The notes: a model not told the origin generated them from the letters alone. A stretch of DNA of 40,922 bases from an uncultured Lachnospiraceae bacterium (GCA_902789175.1 CADANF010000029.1:1-40922); one strand, 5' to 3'. Positions 9,080 to 17,006 are shown, counted from the first letter of the stretch. Translations and numbers: made by a program.

Positions 9080-9274
9080 CTAAATCATTTTATCTTCCTG
9101 ACATATCTTTAATAAGTGGCAATAGTTTTTGATATATCCCTCCGTGCTTTCGCCTTTCCTCAAGCGATCGGTACCAATGTATGTATGAATTCCTGTCGTA
9201 AGATAATTATTTATCAAGTGTGCCAGTCTATATCCTGAAAGACATTTATCTTTATCTGTTACAGTTACCGTCAT
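9080..9274 (-). CDS. Hypothetical 64-residue protein
   Basis: An ORF of 64 residues (MTVTVTDKDKCLSGYRLAHL onward) lies 10 bases upstream of the Ead-like gene on the same strand and 17 bases downstream of the DMP19-like pseudogene. The tight spacing supports a real gene or the end of a degraded one. No motif is recognised. Confidence 0.35.
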   Translation of the reverse strand: MTVTVTDKDKCLSGYRLAHLINNYLTTGIHTYIGTDRLRKGESTEGYIKNYCHLLKICQEDKMI

Positions 9275-9291
9275 GGTATCCCCTTAAATTA

Positions 9292-9704
9292 CTATCTAAC
9301 TAATTCAGAATATTGATAGTCCCCATCAACAACAAATTCGCTCGGGTGCAATTCTATATATTCATCCATCAGCTTTTCAAACAAATCTCCCCCATAAAAC
9401 TCATCATCAATTTGATCAAAAGCTTTCATTCCATAAATCTCATAAACCTTTTCAAGCGCTTCATGTCTTTCATAATAATCAAAAGGAATATCACCTCCAA
9501 AAATCTCAACTGCCTTCTGAAGATTACTAGCTCCCTTTTCATCTCCAATCATTTTCATACCTTCGAGTGCATCTTTCCATACAATCCCCGTCGAGTTATG
9601 AAAAAACTGATCATGCCCCCCATTACAAACTTCAGAATCATACCATTGTAATGCAATAAATCTTCTTCCTTGTAATCAAAATGCTTGACAATATATCTAA
9701 TCAT
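9292..9704 (-). pseudogene. DMP19/DUF4375-like protein gene, frameshifted
   Basis: The region 9292 to about 9660 reads in one frame as a DMP19-type protein: ALQWYDSEVCNGGHDQFFHN, then KMIGDEKGASNLQKAVEIFG, then IDDEFYGGD and YIELHPSEF. No start codon exists in this frame. An ATG at 9704 opens MIRYIVKHFDYKEED in the neighbouring frame and would join it after a one-base shift near 9663. An 88-residue product from the ATG at 9558 is possible but lacks the conserved NGG-DQ-F core. Members of this family resemble immunity proteins of toxin systems; here no toxin gene is seen. Confidence 0.65.
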
Positions 9705-9717
9705 TTTCACTTATTCC

Positions 9718-9985
9718 TCATTCATAATCACATTCCATAGCTTTTATCATCTTCTTGTTCACCTTGAAGACATGCAGCTCTTCTTGCGATTCTATATAAT
9801 CCGGATACTCCGTATCTATAACTATACAGTTCCCCATATCCTCTAGTATTTCACATCTTATAACTGCCTCAAAAGGAAACTCGTATTTCTTATTCTCTAT
9901 TTCAAATTTTACCTTGCGACAGGATTGAATGCAAATATTACCTTTTCCCGATATTGTAGTTGTCTTCTTTAAATACTTATTCCTA
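9718..9985 (-). pseudogene. Truncated ORF of unknown family
   Basis: An open frame of about 88 codons ends with TGA at 9718-9720 (ending KMIKAMECDYE) but has no start codon at its upstream end, where it runs into the DUF6017-like fragment. The sequence is rich in charged residues and beta-like. An internal ATG would give only a 39-residue peptide starting MGNCIVIDTEY. It looks like the 3-prime part of a gene cut by a rearrangement. Confidence 0.45.
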
Positions 9986-10147
9986 ATGCAAGCAAATACT
10001 GTTTTATATTCTTTACATCACTGGTATTTTTCTTCATACATTCCATAACATACTGAACTGTCATCCTATCACATTTTTCAAATCTTGATACAACCATAGA
10101 TTTATGAATCTTCTTACCAGAGATTTCTATATAGTCTTTTTTAAGTC
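9969..10147 (-). pseudogene. Fragment resembling the C-terminus of a mobile-element DUF6017 replication protein
   Basis: The frame reads SRFEKCDRMTVQYVMECMKK and NTSDVKNIKQYLLAL, then stops. This matches my memory of the conserved C-terminal part of DUF6017 proteins encoded by integrative elements and plasmids of Clostridia, which normally continues with a short tail after YLLAAL. Only about 55 codons remain and both ends are abrupt, so it is a remnant. The attribution should be tested by search. Confidence 0.45.
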
Positions 10148-10151
10148 CTAT

Positions 10152-10740
10152 TTAATTTTGCGTTGTTTCATTTTTTTTATTGATTTCATTAAGATAACCC
10201 GCAGTAATAATACCTGCTGGAAGAGCTACTATTGCTATTCCAAGTATAGACGAAATCATTGTAATTATCCGCCCGGCATTTGTAACCGGATAAATATCTC
10301 CATATCCCACTGTTGTTAAGGAAATGGTCGCCCAATAAATCGCATCAAAAAAACTTTCAAATGAATCCGGTTCAACATTAAAAATCACTAAAGCCGAAAT
10401 AAGTATATAACTAAACGCCAAAGTGCACACAGCAAGCAATGCTTCTTTCGAATTCTTCATCACATTTATAATTATCCTGATGCTTTTGGAATATCTAAAT
10501 GCCTTAAAAATCCTAAAGATTCTAAAAGTTTTTACAACACGAAATAATCTAAGAAGTTTAAAACCACTATTAAGAACAGTAATGGTTGGTAATATTGAAA
10601 CCAAATCGATTATTGCCCAAAATGAAAGCTAGCGGTACAATACTTACTATAATAGCAAAAAGCATTGTTATATCATAAATAAAGCTAACCCTATCATTAT
10701 CCTTAGATACTTCTATGATTTCAAATATTCTTTTTCTCAT
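10152..10740 (-). pseudogene. Voltage-gated K+ channel-like gene with an internal deletion and frameshift
   Basis: The 3-prime part (150 codons from 10604) encodes the end of S3, an arginine-rich S4 (FKLLRLFRVVKTFRIFRIF), S5, the pore with TTVGYGD and S6. The 5-prime part from the ATG at 10740 encodes MRKRIFEIIEVSKDNDRVSF and one membrane segment (S1) in a different frame. The two frames meet near 10620-10630, where VPLAF is followed out of frame by SFWAIIDLVSILP. The S1-S2 loop and S2, roughly 40 residues in the family, are missing. The full-length channel is broken. A truncated pore unit starting at 10604 could in theory be made. Confidence 0.75.
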
Positions 10741-10748
10741 GACATCCT

Positions 10749-11696
10749 CTATTCTAATCCACTAGGTGAAAAAACATAAGACACACTAAAAACAGCAGTT
10801 TCCCCTTTATTTCTACCACCATTTTCTACAACTTCAACCTCAAAAGTCACTTCAAATCCATTACTTATATCTTCACCTGTTACAACATACGTCGTTGAAT
10901 TTTCACCTACATCTGGATTTTTATCATCTTCTGTAAATTTTGCGTAAAAAGTAATTTCATCTCCCGCAGTAACTGTCATTGAATTTGAGTATTGTTCCCC
11001 ATTAATAGATATGACATGGCTCCAGTCACTCCCAATGTTAACATCATCCTTTCTACTATAATTTGTTTTTACATTCATTAACGCCTGTGAAGAATCTACT
11101 TCTATCTCAAATGAATTGTTTATATTATTATCTGACATTACACTAATCGTTGCTGTTCCTCCACCAACACCTAAGACATTTCCGTCTGAGTCCACTTTAG
11201 CAATATTCTCATCACTTGATTTCCAGCTAAAAGTTGTTTCAACATTCTCAGGTGTATATCTAATTTCTGCCTTAAATTTTTCACCTTTTATTATTTTATT
11301 CTTTACTTCTACAAATTCAATTGATTCCACTTTTTTAACTTCTTCTGTTGTAATTTCGGCTTTATTTTCTTCACTTGTAACAACTGTATTATTGTTTATA
11401 CCTGTGGTATTTTCTTCGCTTGTTGCTACTATATTTTCTGTTGATGTTTCATTTTCACCTTTTTTTTCAGAGTTTACCCCCGCAATAGAAGTTCCTAACA
11501 ATACTGCTGAAAAACAAATACAAATAACTGGAATAATATATGGATTTTTTGCCTTAGGAGTATTTACACCTTTTCTATTAATTCCTGCCCTAGACCATTC
11601 ATTTCCGCAATCATTACAATAATAAAAAGAACGTAGTTTTTTCTCATCTGCAGAGATAGAAATATTATTTCCTCCACATTTAGGACACTTATGCAT
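10749..11696 (-). CDS. Membrane-anchored protein with N-terminal zinc ribbon and Ig-like (Big_2) domain
   Basis: This 315-residue protein begins with a zinc ribbon (CPKCGG near residue 4 and CNDCGNEW near 27). One membrane segment (PYIIPVICICFSAVLLGTSI, about 52-71) follows, then a Thr/Glu/Asn-rich linker (about 78-115). A bacterial Ig-like group 2 domain covers about 120-205 (TTFSWKSSDENIAKVDSDG, GGGTATISV). A beta-rich C-terminal domain of unknown type follows. The zinc ribbon should be cytoplasmic and the Ig-like part outside. It lies 18 bases downstream of the DUF4236 gene, so the two are likely co-transcribed. Function unknown. Confidence 0.75.
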   Translation of the reverse strand: MHKCPKCGGNNISISADEKKLRSFYYCNDCGNEWSRAGINRKGVNTPKAKNPYIIPVICICFSAVLLGTSIAGVNSEKKGENETSTENIVATSEENTTGINNNTVVTSEENKAEITTEEVKKVESIEFVEVKNKIIKGEKFKAEIRYTPENVETTFSWKSSDENIAKVDSDGNVLGVGGGTATISVMSDNNINNSFEIEVDSSQALMNVKTNYSRKDDVNIGSDWSHVISINGEQYSNSMTVTAGDEITFYAKFTEDDKNPDVGENSTTYVVTGEDISNGFEVTFEVEVVENGGRNKGETAVFSVSYVFSPSGLE

Positions 11697-11714
11697 AATT
11701 TTCTATCCTCCTTA

Positions 11715-12722
11715 TCACAACACTTTATCATTTTGAGGGATTACATTTATGCTGTCTGTAGTAAATCTCATATTCGTATCATCTATCTCATCACCTAAAT
11801 TTTTACTTAAGTCATTGATATTATGTACTTCTTCACCTATCTTATCATTACTGTTATTTTTGTCATCAACATCCTTATCATAAGGCGGTTCTATGCCATT
11901 ATCCGCCATATATTCATATAATACTTTCTTTGCCTCAATCGGCATTAAAAACAAGCTATTATCAAATCTTTCAAAATATTTTTTATACCTATTCTTTTTA
12001 CCTCTTTCAGTCTTTAATGACATAGCATCAAAATACACAGGATTAAATGTTCTGTTTAAATAATCCTTAATAGCTTTAGAAAAATAAATATCTGTAACAG
12101 GCTTTAAAAACTCTGGTTCTGCAAATATTTCATTAATTGCCTGAATCTGATAATACTTATTCTCTCGTTCTTTTAATATTTGACACAGCTCACTTACGTC
12201 CTCTCCATCAAATGCATTTGATTTGTCTTCTAATTGTGAAATATCTTGATTTAGAGTTTTTAATAGTCTTTTACTTTTAAGATAAACAGTCCATGCACTG
12301 TATTTTTTATTAGGTTCATTTTGATAGATGACCGATGCCAGTCTTTCAACCTGATCAGGATCCAACAATGTATTCGCCTTATAATATGTATATGCGATAT
12401 AAAGCGGACCTGCTATTATTGCTAGCGAAATCGCTATCGTCCCAATTGCTATTATTAAATAAAATGCTATAGCTAAACCAATTAAACCTAGGCATCCCGT
12501 AGCAGAGTTCTTTTGAGATTTGCTATTTTTAGAAATTTTAGTAGAAAATGAATTAGAATATCGTAACCCCTTTATAGGTGTACGAACAGAATTAGTAACT
12601 CTTCCATGTCCAAATGTCGTATGTGCATGTTTTCCACCCACCGTAAAACTTGGACCTGATTTAGAAATATTCATACGTATTCCAGGAGCAATTTTTTTGC
12701 TCCTTCTATATCTAAATCCCAT
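11715..12722 (-). CDS. DUF4236-domain membrane protein
   Basis: The 335-residue protein begins MGFRYRRSKKIAPGIRMNIS and continues SKSGPSFTVGGKHAHTTFGH, matching the N-terminal DUF4236 domain (about 1-58). A hydrophobic stretch of one or two membrane segments follows (about 74-112, LIGLAIAFYLIIAIGTIAIS). A long charged helical region covers about 120-290 and an Asn/Asp-rich tail ends it. GGAGGG-like bases (AAGGAGGGG) lie just before the ATG. It heads a probable operon with the zinc-ribbon/Ig-like gene. A copy of part of its 5-prime end is found at 6581-6628. Function unknown. Confidence 0.75.
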   Translation of the reverse strand: MGFRYRRSKKIAPGIRMNISKSGPSFTVGGKHAHTTFGHGRVTNSVRTPIKGLRYSNSFSTKISKNSKSQKNSATGCLGLIGLAIAFYLIIAIGTIAISLAIIAGPLYIAYTYYKANTLLDPDQVERLASVIYQNEPNKKYSAWTVYLKSKRLLKTLNQDISQLEDKSNAFDGEDVSELCQILKERENKYYQIQAINEIFAEPEFLKPVTDIYFSKAIKDYLNRTFNPVYFDAMSLKTERGKKNRYKKYFERFDNSLFLMPIEAKKVLYEYMADNGIEPPYDKDVDDKNNSNDKIGEEVHNINDLSKNLGDEIDDTNMRFTTDSINVIPQNDKVL

Positions 12723-12825
12723 ACTTTATTAACCCCTCCTTAAAACATAATACACTCCCCTGCAAAGAGTATTATATCACATTTATTAACCCACCTTTGT
12801 TTTTTCACTTTTTTATAACAAAAAA

Positions 12826-12853
12826 TGTCTACAAATATTTCTACTTATAGACA
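12826..12853. terminator. Weak bidirectional hairpin terminator
   Basis: TGTCTA (12826-12831) pairs with TAGACA (12848-12853). A T-run follows on the plus strand and an A-run precedes it, which is a T-run on the minus strand. It lies downstream of the hydrolase gene that ends at 12976. The stem is only six base pairs, so the call is tentative. Confidence 0.4.
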
Positions 12854-12975
12854 CCTTTTTTCTATTTACTCCTATAATAACAAGTTTTCTTTCCCTTATC
12901 CGCTGCTCTTTTCCCTTAAATCTTGTATAATTTTAATGGAAAGGTCAAACATTTAAGGGTATTTGGCTGAAATCT

Positions 12976-13602
12976 TCATCTTTTGATATACTCAATTTTG
13001 AAGTCGCAAAGGTCATCGCCTGCCCCGATCGTCTTTGTTCTGCTAAACTTCAAGCCCGGCAGATTGCCGTAGGAATGCTCGTCGTTTTCACAAAACAGGA
13101 TATTCAGTTCCGGGCACCCCAATTCAGTCAGATATTTGTGATAAGGGCATTGTATTATATCCATACGGAAACATCCTTTTTCTTTGGGATAAAATACATT
13201 TTTAAATCCAGCAGCCTCTCCGAACATCTTGTGGCTTAAGGAATCCCACATTCCAAGAAAGATTTTATTAAACCCCGGAATCTTGCATAGTTTTGCTATA
13301 ATCTGTCCGGTTTTTGTCGCTTTCTCTGCCATGACCTTCTTCATTACATCGTATGCCATATCCTTATCAACTTCCTTCATGGACAGATAAATGGCTGCTG
13401 CGGGAAATATAAAACTGTCTGTATGCATGGCCACGCCCTTGGACAAATCAGAATGCTCCACATACATCTTATATAACCGCTTATGTGCATCACGCCAAAT
13501 ACTATCACATTCTGTCTCGGACATCCTTTCGGCAATCTCATACTTAAATGCTGTTTTGCCTTTCATCGTTTTAATTGTTTTCTTCTTCAGCACCAAATTC
13601 AT
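12976..13602 (-). CDS. L-2-amino-thiazoline-4-carboxylic acid hydrolase family protein
   Basis: This 208-residue protein shows the family hallmarks in its C-terminal half: FRMDIIQCPYHKYLTELGCP (about 136-155), LNILFCENDEHSYGNLPGLK, and FSRTKTIGAGDDLCDFKIEY near the end. The family is named after an enzyme that opens the ring of L-2-amino-thiazoline-4-carboxylate on the way to cysteine, but most members are uncharacterised. No membrane segment or signal is seen. It follows a 21-codon peptide ORF by 22 bases and is probably transcribed from the promoter at 13819-13847, which is overlapped by paired operator-like repeats. Confidence 0.75.
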   Translation of the reverse strand: MNLVLKKKTIKTMKGKTAFKYEIAERMSETECDSIWRDAHKRLYKMYVEHSDLSKGVAMHTDSFIFPAAAIYLSMKEVDKDMAYDVMKKVMAEKATKTGQIIAKLCKIPGFNKIFLGMWDSLSHKMFGEAAGFKNVFYPKEKGCFRMDIIQCPYHKYLTELGCPELNILFCENDEHSYGNLPGLKFSRTKTIGAGDDLCDFKIEYIKR

Positions 13603-13624
13603 ATCTGTTTCTTCCTTCCCAATT

Positions 13625-13690
13625 CTATTTTACAAGCAGCTTTAGGAACTGACTCTTAATCTGGCTGATATAATCCTTAAATAAACCCAT
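13625..13690 (-). CDS. 21-residue amphipathic cationic peptide ORF
   Basis: The ORF reads MGLFKDYISQIKSQFLKLLV plus K and a stop. GGGAG lies nine bases before the ATG, and a longer in-frame ATG at 13705 would place the ribosome site inside the gene. The peptide would form an amphipathic helix with net positive charge, similar in form to delta-lysin or phenol-soluble modulins. It sits between the operator region and the hydrolase gene on the same transcript. It may instead be a residue of a hydrolase-family N-terminus or a leader peptide. No family recognised. Confidence 0.4.
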   Translation of the reverse strand: MGLFKDYISQIKSQFLKLLVK

Positions 13691-13724
13691 TTTAGATTCT
13701 CCCATTTTCGGCTATATACATCAG

Positions 13725-13740
13725 TTAGTTCTAACTAACC
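13725..13740. promoter_or_regulatory. Operator-like inverted repeat GTTAG-N6-CTAAC, copy 2
   Basis: A 16-base inverted repeat with half sites GTTAG and CTAAC. An identical design occurs at 13795-13810, centred exactly 70 bases away. It lies in the 5-prime leader of the peptide/hydrolase transcript. The form is like sites bound by MarR or TetR dimers; no regulator gene is adjacent. Confidence 0.5.
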
Positions 13741-13794
13741 TTTTGGCAAAAAAATATAGAAAAGACGCCCATATGTTATTTTTGTCTATCGTGT

Positions 13795-13810
13795 GTTAGG
13801 CATCGCTAAC
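13795..13810. promoter_or_regulatory. Operator-like inverted repeat GTTAG-N6-CTAAC, copy 1
   Basis: The same half sites and six-base spacer as the copy at 13725-13740. It begins eight bases downstream of the -10 box of the promoter at 13819-13847, so it would cover the transcription start, a classic repressor position. Confidence 0.55.
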
Positions 13811-13818
13811 CTTTCATA

Positions 13819-13847
13819 AGTATACATACCTAGGTGCCATTTTTCAA
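13819..13847 (-). promoter_or_regulatory. Strong vegetative promoter for peptide/hydrolase unit
   Basis: On the minus strand TTGAAA (13847-13842), a 17-base spacer and TATACT (13824-13819) match the consensus at 5 of 6 bases in each box. The start of transcription would fall near 13811-13813, at the edge of the GTTAG-N6-CTAAC repeat. Confidence 0.65.
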
Positions 13848-13930
13848 GACTTTTTCATAGACATAAAGAAAGCTTTATAATAGTCTTCTTATGAATGTTC
13901 TGTATATGGCCACGTATAAACTCCTTAATA

Positions 13931-14593
13931 CTAATCTTCATCTATCTTATACCCCGAACTCTTTAAGTAGCCCAGTGCATTTTTATAATCCTTTTCCTTT
14001 ACCAGAATATAATCTGTGTTAAATGTAGATATTGCAAATATACCGATTCCATTTGAAGCCATGATTTTTGAAATACGAGCAAGAATTCCGATGAGAGAGA
14101 AATCAAGCACTCCTTTGATACGGAAACATCTCCATCCATCATCTCTTTCGGTCGTATTATCTGGAACATTTTTCACCGAACAAACCAGTGAATTTTCTTC
14201 ATCTGTACATCCTGTAAAACAATACTTTTGTCCTACTTCAACACCAGAGTAATCCTCTACTTTACAAACAGAGAAAACCTCTTCAAGAGGCTGAATGATG
14301 ATGTTCTCAGTCCGAGCTGACATCAATGATTTGTTTAATCGTTTTCTGAGATTACTTCTGACGCTATTGTAATGCTTCCTAACTTCGTTCTCAGGAATCC
14401 ATATCTCAGCATCATCAATCTTGCTCATAACAGAAAAGAGTATTTTTTCGTCATCTTTAGTATCAGGAAACTTACCTTTTTCTTTATAACACTCAGCGTA
14501 TGCCTCATACATCCACTGATATATTTTTATCTTTTGTTTCTGATTCAGATGAGAATACTTCTTATTAGTCTGCAGAAACTTATCTTTCTCCAT
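13931..14593 (-). CDS. ACT-domain protein with an unrecognised N-terminal domain
   Basis: This 220-residue protein has a charged helical N-terminal half (KKYSHLNQKQKIKIYQWMYE to NSVRSNLRKRLNKSLMSART, about 10-105) that I do not recognise. Its C-terminal half resembles stand-alone ACT_7-type proteins: GWRCFRIKGVLDFSLIGILA, ISKIMASNGIGIFAISTF, NTDYILVKEKDYKNAL. In that fold two ACT domains sense small ligands such as amino acids. The protein is cytoplasmic and lies alone between the operator region and the IS66/macro scar. The N-terminal addition is unusual, since family members are often about 130 residues. Confidence 0.65.
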   Translation of the reverse strand: MEKDKFLQTNKKYSHLNQKQKIKIYQWMYEAYAECYKEKGKFPDTKDDEKILFSVMSKIDDAEIWIPENEVRKHYNSVRSNLRKRLNKSLMSARTENIIIQPLEEVFSVCKVEDYSGVEVGQKYCFTGCTDEENSLVCSVKNVPDNTTERDDGWRCFRIKGVLDFSLIGILARISKIMASNGIGIFAISTFNTDYILVKEKDYKNALGYLKSSGYKIDED

Positions 14594-14703
14594 ATCATTT
14601 CCTCATGTCAAACTTTCGATTTTGTATACTTCCTCATTAGGAAGCATATCACTGATAGACTCTTATTGCTTTATATGTATAAACAGCACAGATTTCATGT
14701 ATA

Positions 14704-14926
14704 TTCATATTATTTACCATATTTTTCTAATTCTTCCTGATACTCATTAAAAGTATTATCATCAAACAGAATCCACTTGATAACATCAAGCTTATCGGGA
14801 TTATCTTTAACAAATTTCTTTGCAGTTCCTATTGCAATCTTAACTGCCTTATCCAAAGGAAATGAATATATTCCAGTTGATATAGATGGGAACGCTATGC
14901 TTCTTACTCCATTTTCAACAGCAAGT
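14704..14926 (-). pseudogene. Truncated second copy of the macro-domain gene
   Basis: These 223 bases align without gaps to 17640-17862, the last 72 or so codons of the intact macro-domain gene plus the start of the next gene. The proximal 93 bases (14834-14926) are identical, while the distal 130 differ at about 11 sites. The copy ends abruptly at the junction with the IS66 remnant, so the 5-prime part of the gene, including the catalytic loop near NAAN, is lost. Confidence 0.9.
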
Positions 14927-15404
14927 CAAAAGGTAAGTCACAAGAAGAGATTTTAAATAACCGTAAGGCATCCGTAAAACCTCTTGTGGACTCTTTCTTT
15001 GCGTGGATTAAAACAATTTATGAATCAGGAGCACTTGATAAATCAAGCGAAACTTATAAAACCGTTCAATATGCAGTCAATCAGGAATCATATCTAAGAA
15101 AGTTCCTTGATAATGCTATTATCCCTCTGGATAACAATGATGCGGAACAGAGCATCAAAGCATTCTGCGTAGAAAAACATAGCTGGCACATCATTGATTC
15201 CAATAATGGTGCTGAGGCAAGTGCTATACTCTATAGTATTGCCGAGACAGCAAAGGCAAACGGCTTAAAACCGTATGAGTACTTCAAATATACCTCGAAG
15301 AAATCCTGAAGCATCAGGATGATCCATTAGAGGAATATATAAAAGGACTATTGCCATGGTCAGATGCCTTACCAGACAGCTGTCGAAAACAGATAAGTAA
15401 GTAA
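14927..15404 (+). pseudogene. IS66-family transposase (TnpC) C-terminal remnant, frameshifted
   Basis: The frame reads RKASVKPLVDSFFAWIKTIY, then FLDNAIIPLDNNDAEQSIKA and FCVEKHSWHIIDSNNGAEAS, the conserved C-terminal DDE region of IS66 transposases. A shift near 15289 separates it from the last part in another frame (LEEILKHQDDPLEEYIKGLL to CRKQISK, stop at 15402-15404). The N-terminal two thirds and the left end of the element are missing. The right-hand flank up to about 15470 (ending in ACTTACC) may hold the terminal repeat. Confidence 0.85.
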
Positions 15405-15440
15405 ATTAAAGCCATCCCTTCGGAGGTGTGGCTTTAATTT
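15403..15440. terminator. Terminator hairpin at the end of the IS66 gene
   Basis: AAATTAAAGCCA (15403-15414) is an exact reverse complement of 15429-15440, with a loop containing CTTCGG. The T-rich arm makes it work on either strand. It overlaps the transposase stop codon and also faces the AbiEii gene ending at 15499. Confidence 0.75.
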
Positions 15441-15498
15441 ACTGGTACACGAGTGATTTACCACTTACCTTGTATTCAACTGCAGGCCTCCAATAACG

Positions 15499-16380
15499 TT
15501 ATTCCCAGATTCCATTTTCGGGATTCCATTTTACTTTCGCTGTTCCTTCAATCACCGGACGGACAAATACTTTTACTCTGTCCATCATATCTGTCATGGA
15601 TACCTGTATAAGTGCCTTTTTCTTTTTCAGGAATGAGTTCCATCTTGTCTGATGCATTGGATCATTCAGGAATTCAGCCCCGAATGCAGCAGAATCCATT
15701 GTCATCTGAGTCTTTCTATTCTCAAAGGTCTCTACGACAGCATTCCGAAGCTCTTCATAAGAGAATTCGTACCTTTGGGATAGAACATAGATGTCATAAA
15801 AATCCTTATATCTGCTGTTCAGATAACCGTTATGTATGATGGCTTCCATTTTCTCCGCGATGGATGATTCCAGAGAGTAGGCGTTTACTCTCGGCGGATC
15901 CATATCAAGTATGACAGGGAAGTCCATTTTCACTGCATCAGGATAGATCACATCCCCAAATCCGATATCTATACCGACCGGAATCTTTGTCCGATCAAGA
16001 TATCCAACAGCTGAGATGTGAAGACCGTGATATTCCTTAAACTCTGTTATGTCCTCCACAGTTATGGAGTCCGTTTCAAATACAAGTGCATCATCAATAT
16101 CAAGAGAGAGTATTTCCCGGAATACGTTCTTCATTTCCTCCCCGCTATTGGATATACGCCTTGCAAGCAAATCCACATCTGTAGTTGCCCGTTCATACCT
16201 GCGATCAAATACCGCATACAAGAAGATTCCGCCCTTCAAAACAAATTGTTCCGCATATTTGGACACGGAAATTCGGTAGATTGTCCTTTCCAGCCCATAA
16301 TATGTAAGAGCTTCCTGAAAAGTGCTGCCGTTTTTTACTGCGAAGTTCTTAAGCCTCGCTTTTACTGAATCAGCATTCAT
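15499..16380 (-). CDS. abiEii: AbiEii/AbiGii-type nucleotidyltransferase toxin
   Basis: This 293-residue protein belongs to the AbiEii family of type IV toxin-antitoxin and abortive-infection systems. The nucleotidyltransferase core is visible as FVLKGGIFLYAV (about 47-58) and ERATTDVDLLAR (about 64-75). Later motifs include VGIDIGFGDVIYP (about 137-149) and SSIAEKMEAIIHNGYLNSRY (about 175-194) with the KMEAI and KD-D residues. It probably modifies tRNA or uses GTP, as shown for relatives. It is coupled to the upstream antitoxin by a TAATG overlap. G+C content is visibly higher than the genes around 20-30 kb. Confidence 0.9.
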   Translation of the reverse strand: MNADSVKARLKNFAVKNGSTFQEALTYYGLERTIYRISVSKYAEQFVLKGGIFLYAVFDRRYERATTDVDLLARRISNSGEEMKNVFREILSLDIDDALVFETDSITVEDITEFKEYHGLHISAVGYLDRTKIPVGIDIGFGDVIYPDAVKMDFPVILDMDPPRVNAYSLESSIAEKMEAIIHNGYLNSRYKDFYDIYVLSQRYEFSYEELRNAVVETFENRKTQMTMDSAAFGAEFLNDPMHQTRWNSFLKKKKALIQVSMTDMMDRVKVFVRPVIEGTAKVKWNPENGIWE

Positions 16381-16967
16381 TACACAAGTACCTCCAGATA
16401 CGTCCTTACGGTTTTCTCACAGCGCAGGCGTTTGGCATAGGCATAAAGTCTGTCAATCTGCCTGTCTCTGCGCTTCAGATAATTCCTAAGCACCTCAGAT
16501 GTTTCCTCAATCCCGATCTTGTTCCTGTAATAAATGATATCGACCACGGTTTTCTCGATATCGAAGATGTGGAAGCAGTTATCGCCATCCCAGACTTCAG
16601 TTACTCCAAGATCCATCCGGGATGCATCAAAATAAAAAATCCTGATCTCCGGCCATTCTGGCAGTGTATTAACCTTTTTCTTCCTTTCAATAGCAACATC
16701 CACGGCATCAGGCAGAAAATTGGTAAGTTCGTAATACCGTGCTGCACTCATCAGGCATATAACACCATTCGGTACAAAAGCGTCTGCGCTGAAGAAGTCG
16801 TTTTCATCGCCCTTATAGGTTAAGTTCTCATAAGTGCTTCGATTTACCCGTGACAGTATGCCCTGCTCTTCAAGCTTGCCAATCTTGTAATATGAATAGC
16901 CCATATCTTTTAGTTCAGCGATTGTGATAAACTTCTTATTTTCAGCGATTGCGTTCACATGAATCAC
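16380..16967 (-). CDS. abiEi: AbiEi-family antitoxin/transcriptional regulator
   Basis: This 195-residue protein begins with a winged-helix region (FITIAELKDMGYSYYKIGKL, EEQGILSRVNRSTYEN; about 13-50). The AbiEi C-terminal domain follows (GVICLMSAARYYELTNFLPD, DVAIERKKKV, IFDIEKTVVDIIYYRNKIG). In this family the protein represses its own operon and neutralises the AbiEii toxin. Its stop and the toxin start overlap in TAATG, so translation is coupled. No other gene of the unit is seen upstream, where a phage relic begins. Confidence 0.88.
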   Translation of the reverse strand: MIHVNAIAENKKFITIAELKDMGYSYYKIGKLEEQGILSRVNRSTYENLTYKGDENDFFSADAFVPNGVICLMSAARYYELTNFLPDAVDVAIERKKKVNTLPEWPEIRIFYFDASRMDLGVTEVWDGDNCFHIFDIEKTVVDIIYYRNKIGIEETSEVLRNYLKRRDRQIDRLYAYAKRLRCEKTVRTYLEVLV

Positions 16968-17006
16968 CTCCGCCTATACTATACATTATTCAAAGGAATA
17001 TTTCAA

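Noticed and set aside
14927-15440. A complete IS66 element
   Set aside because: Only the C-terminal part of TnpC remains, with a frameshift; the left end, TnpA and TnpB are absent.
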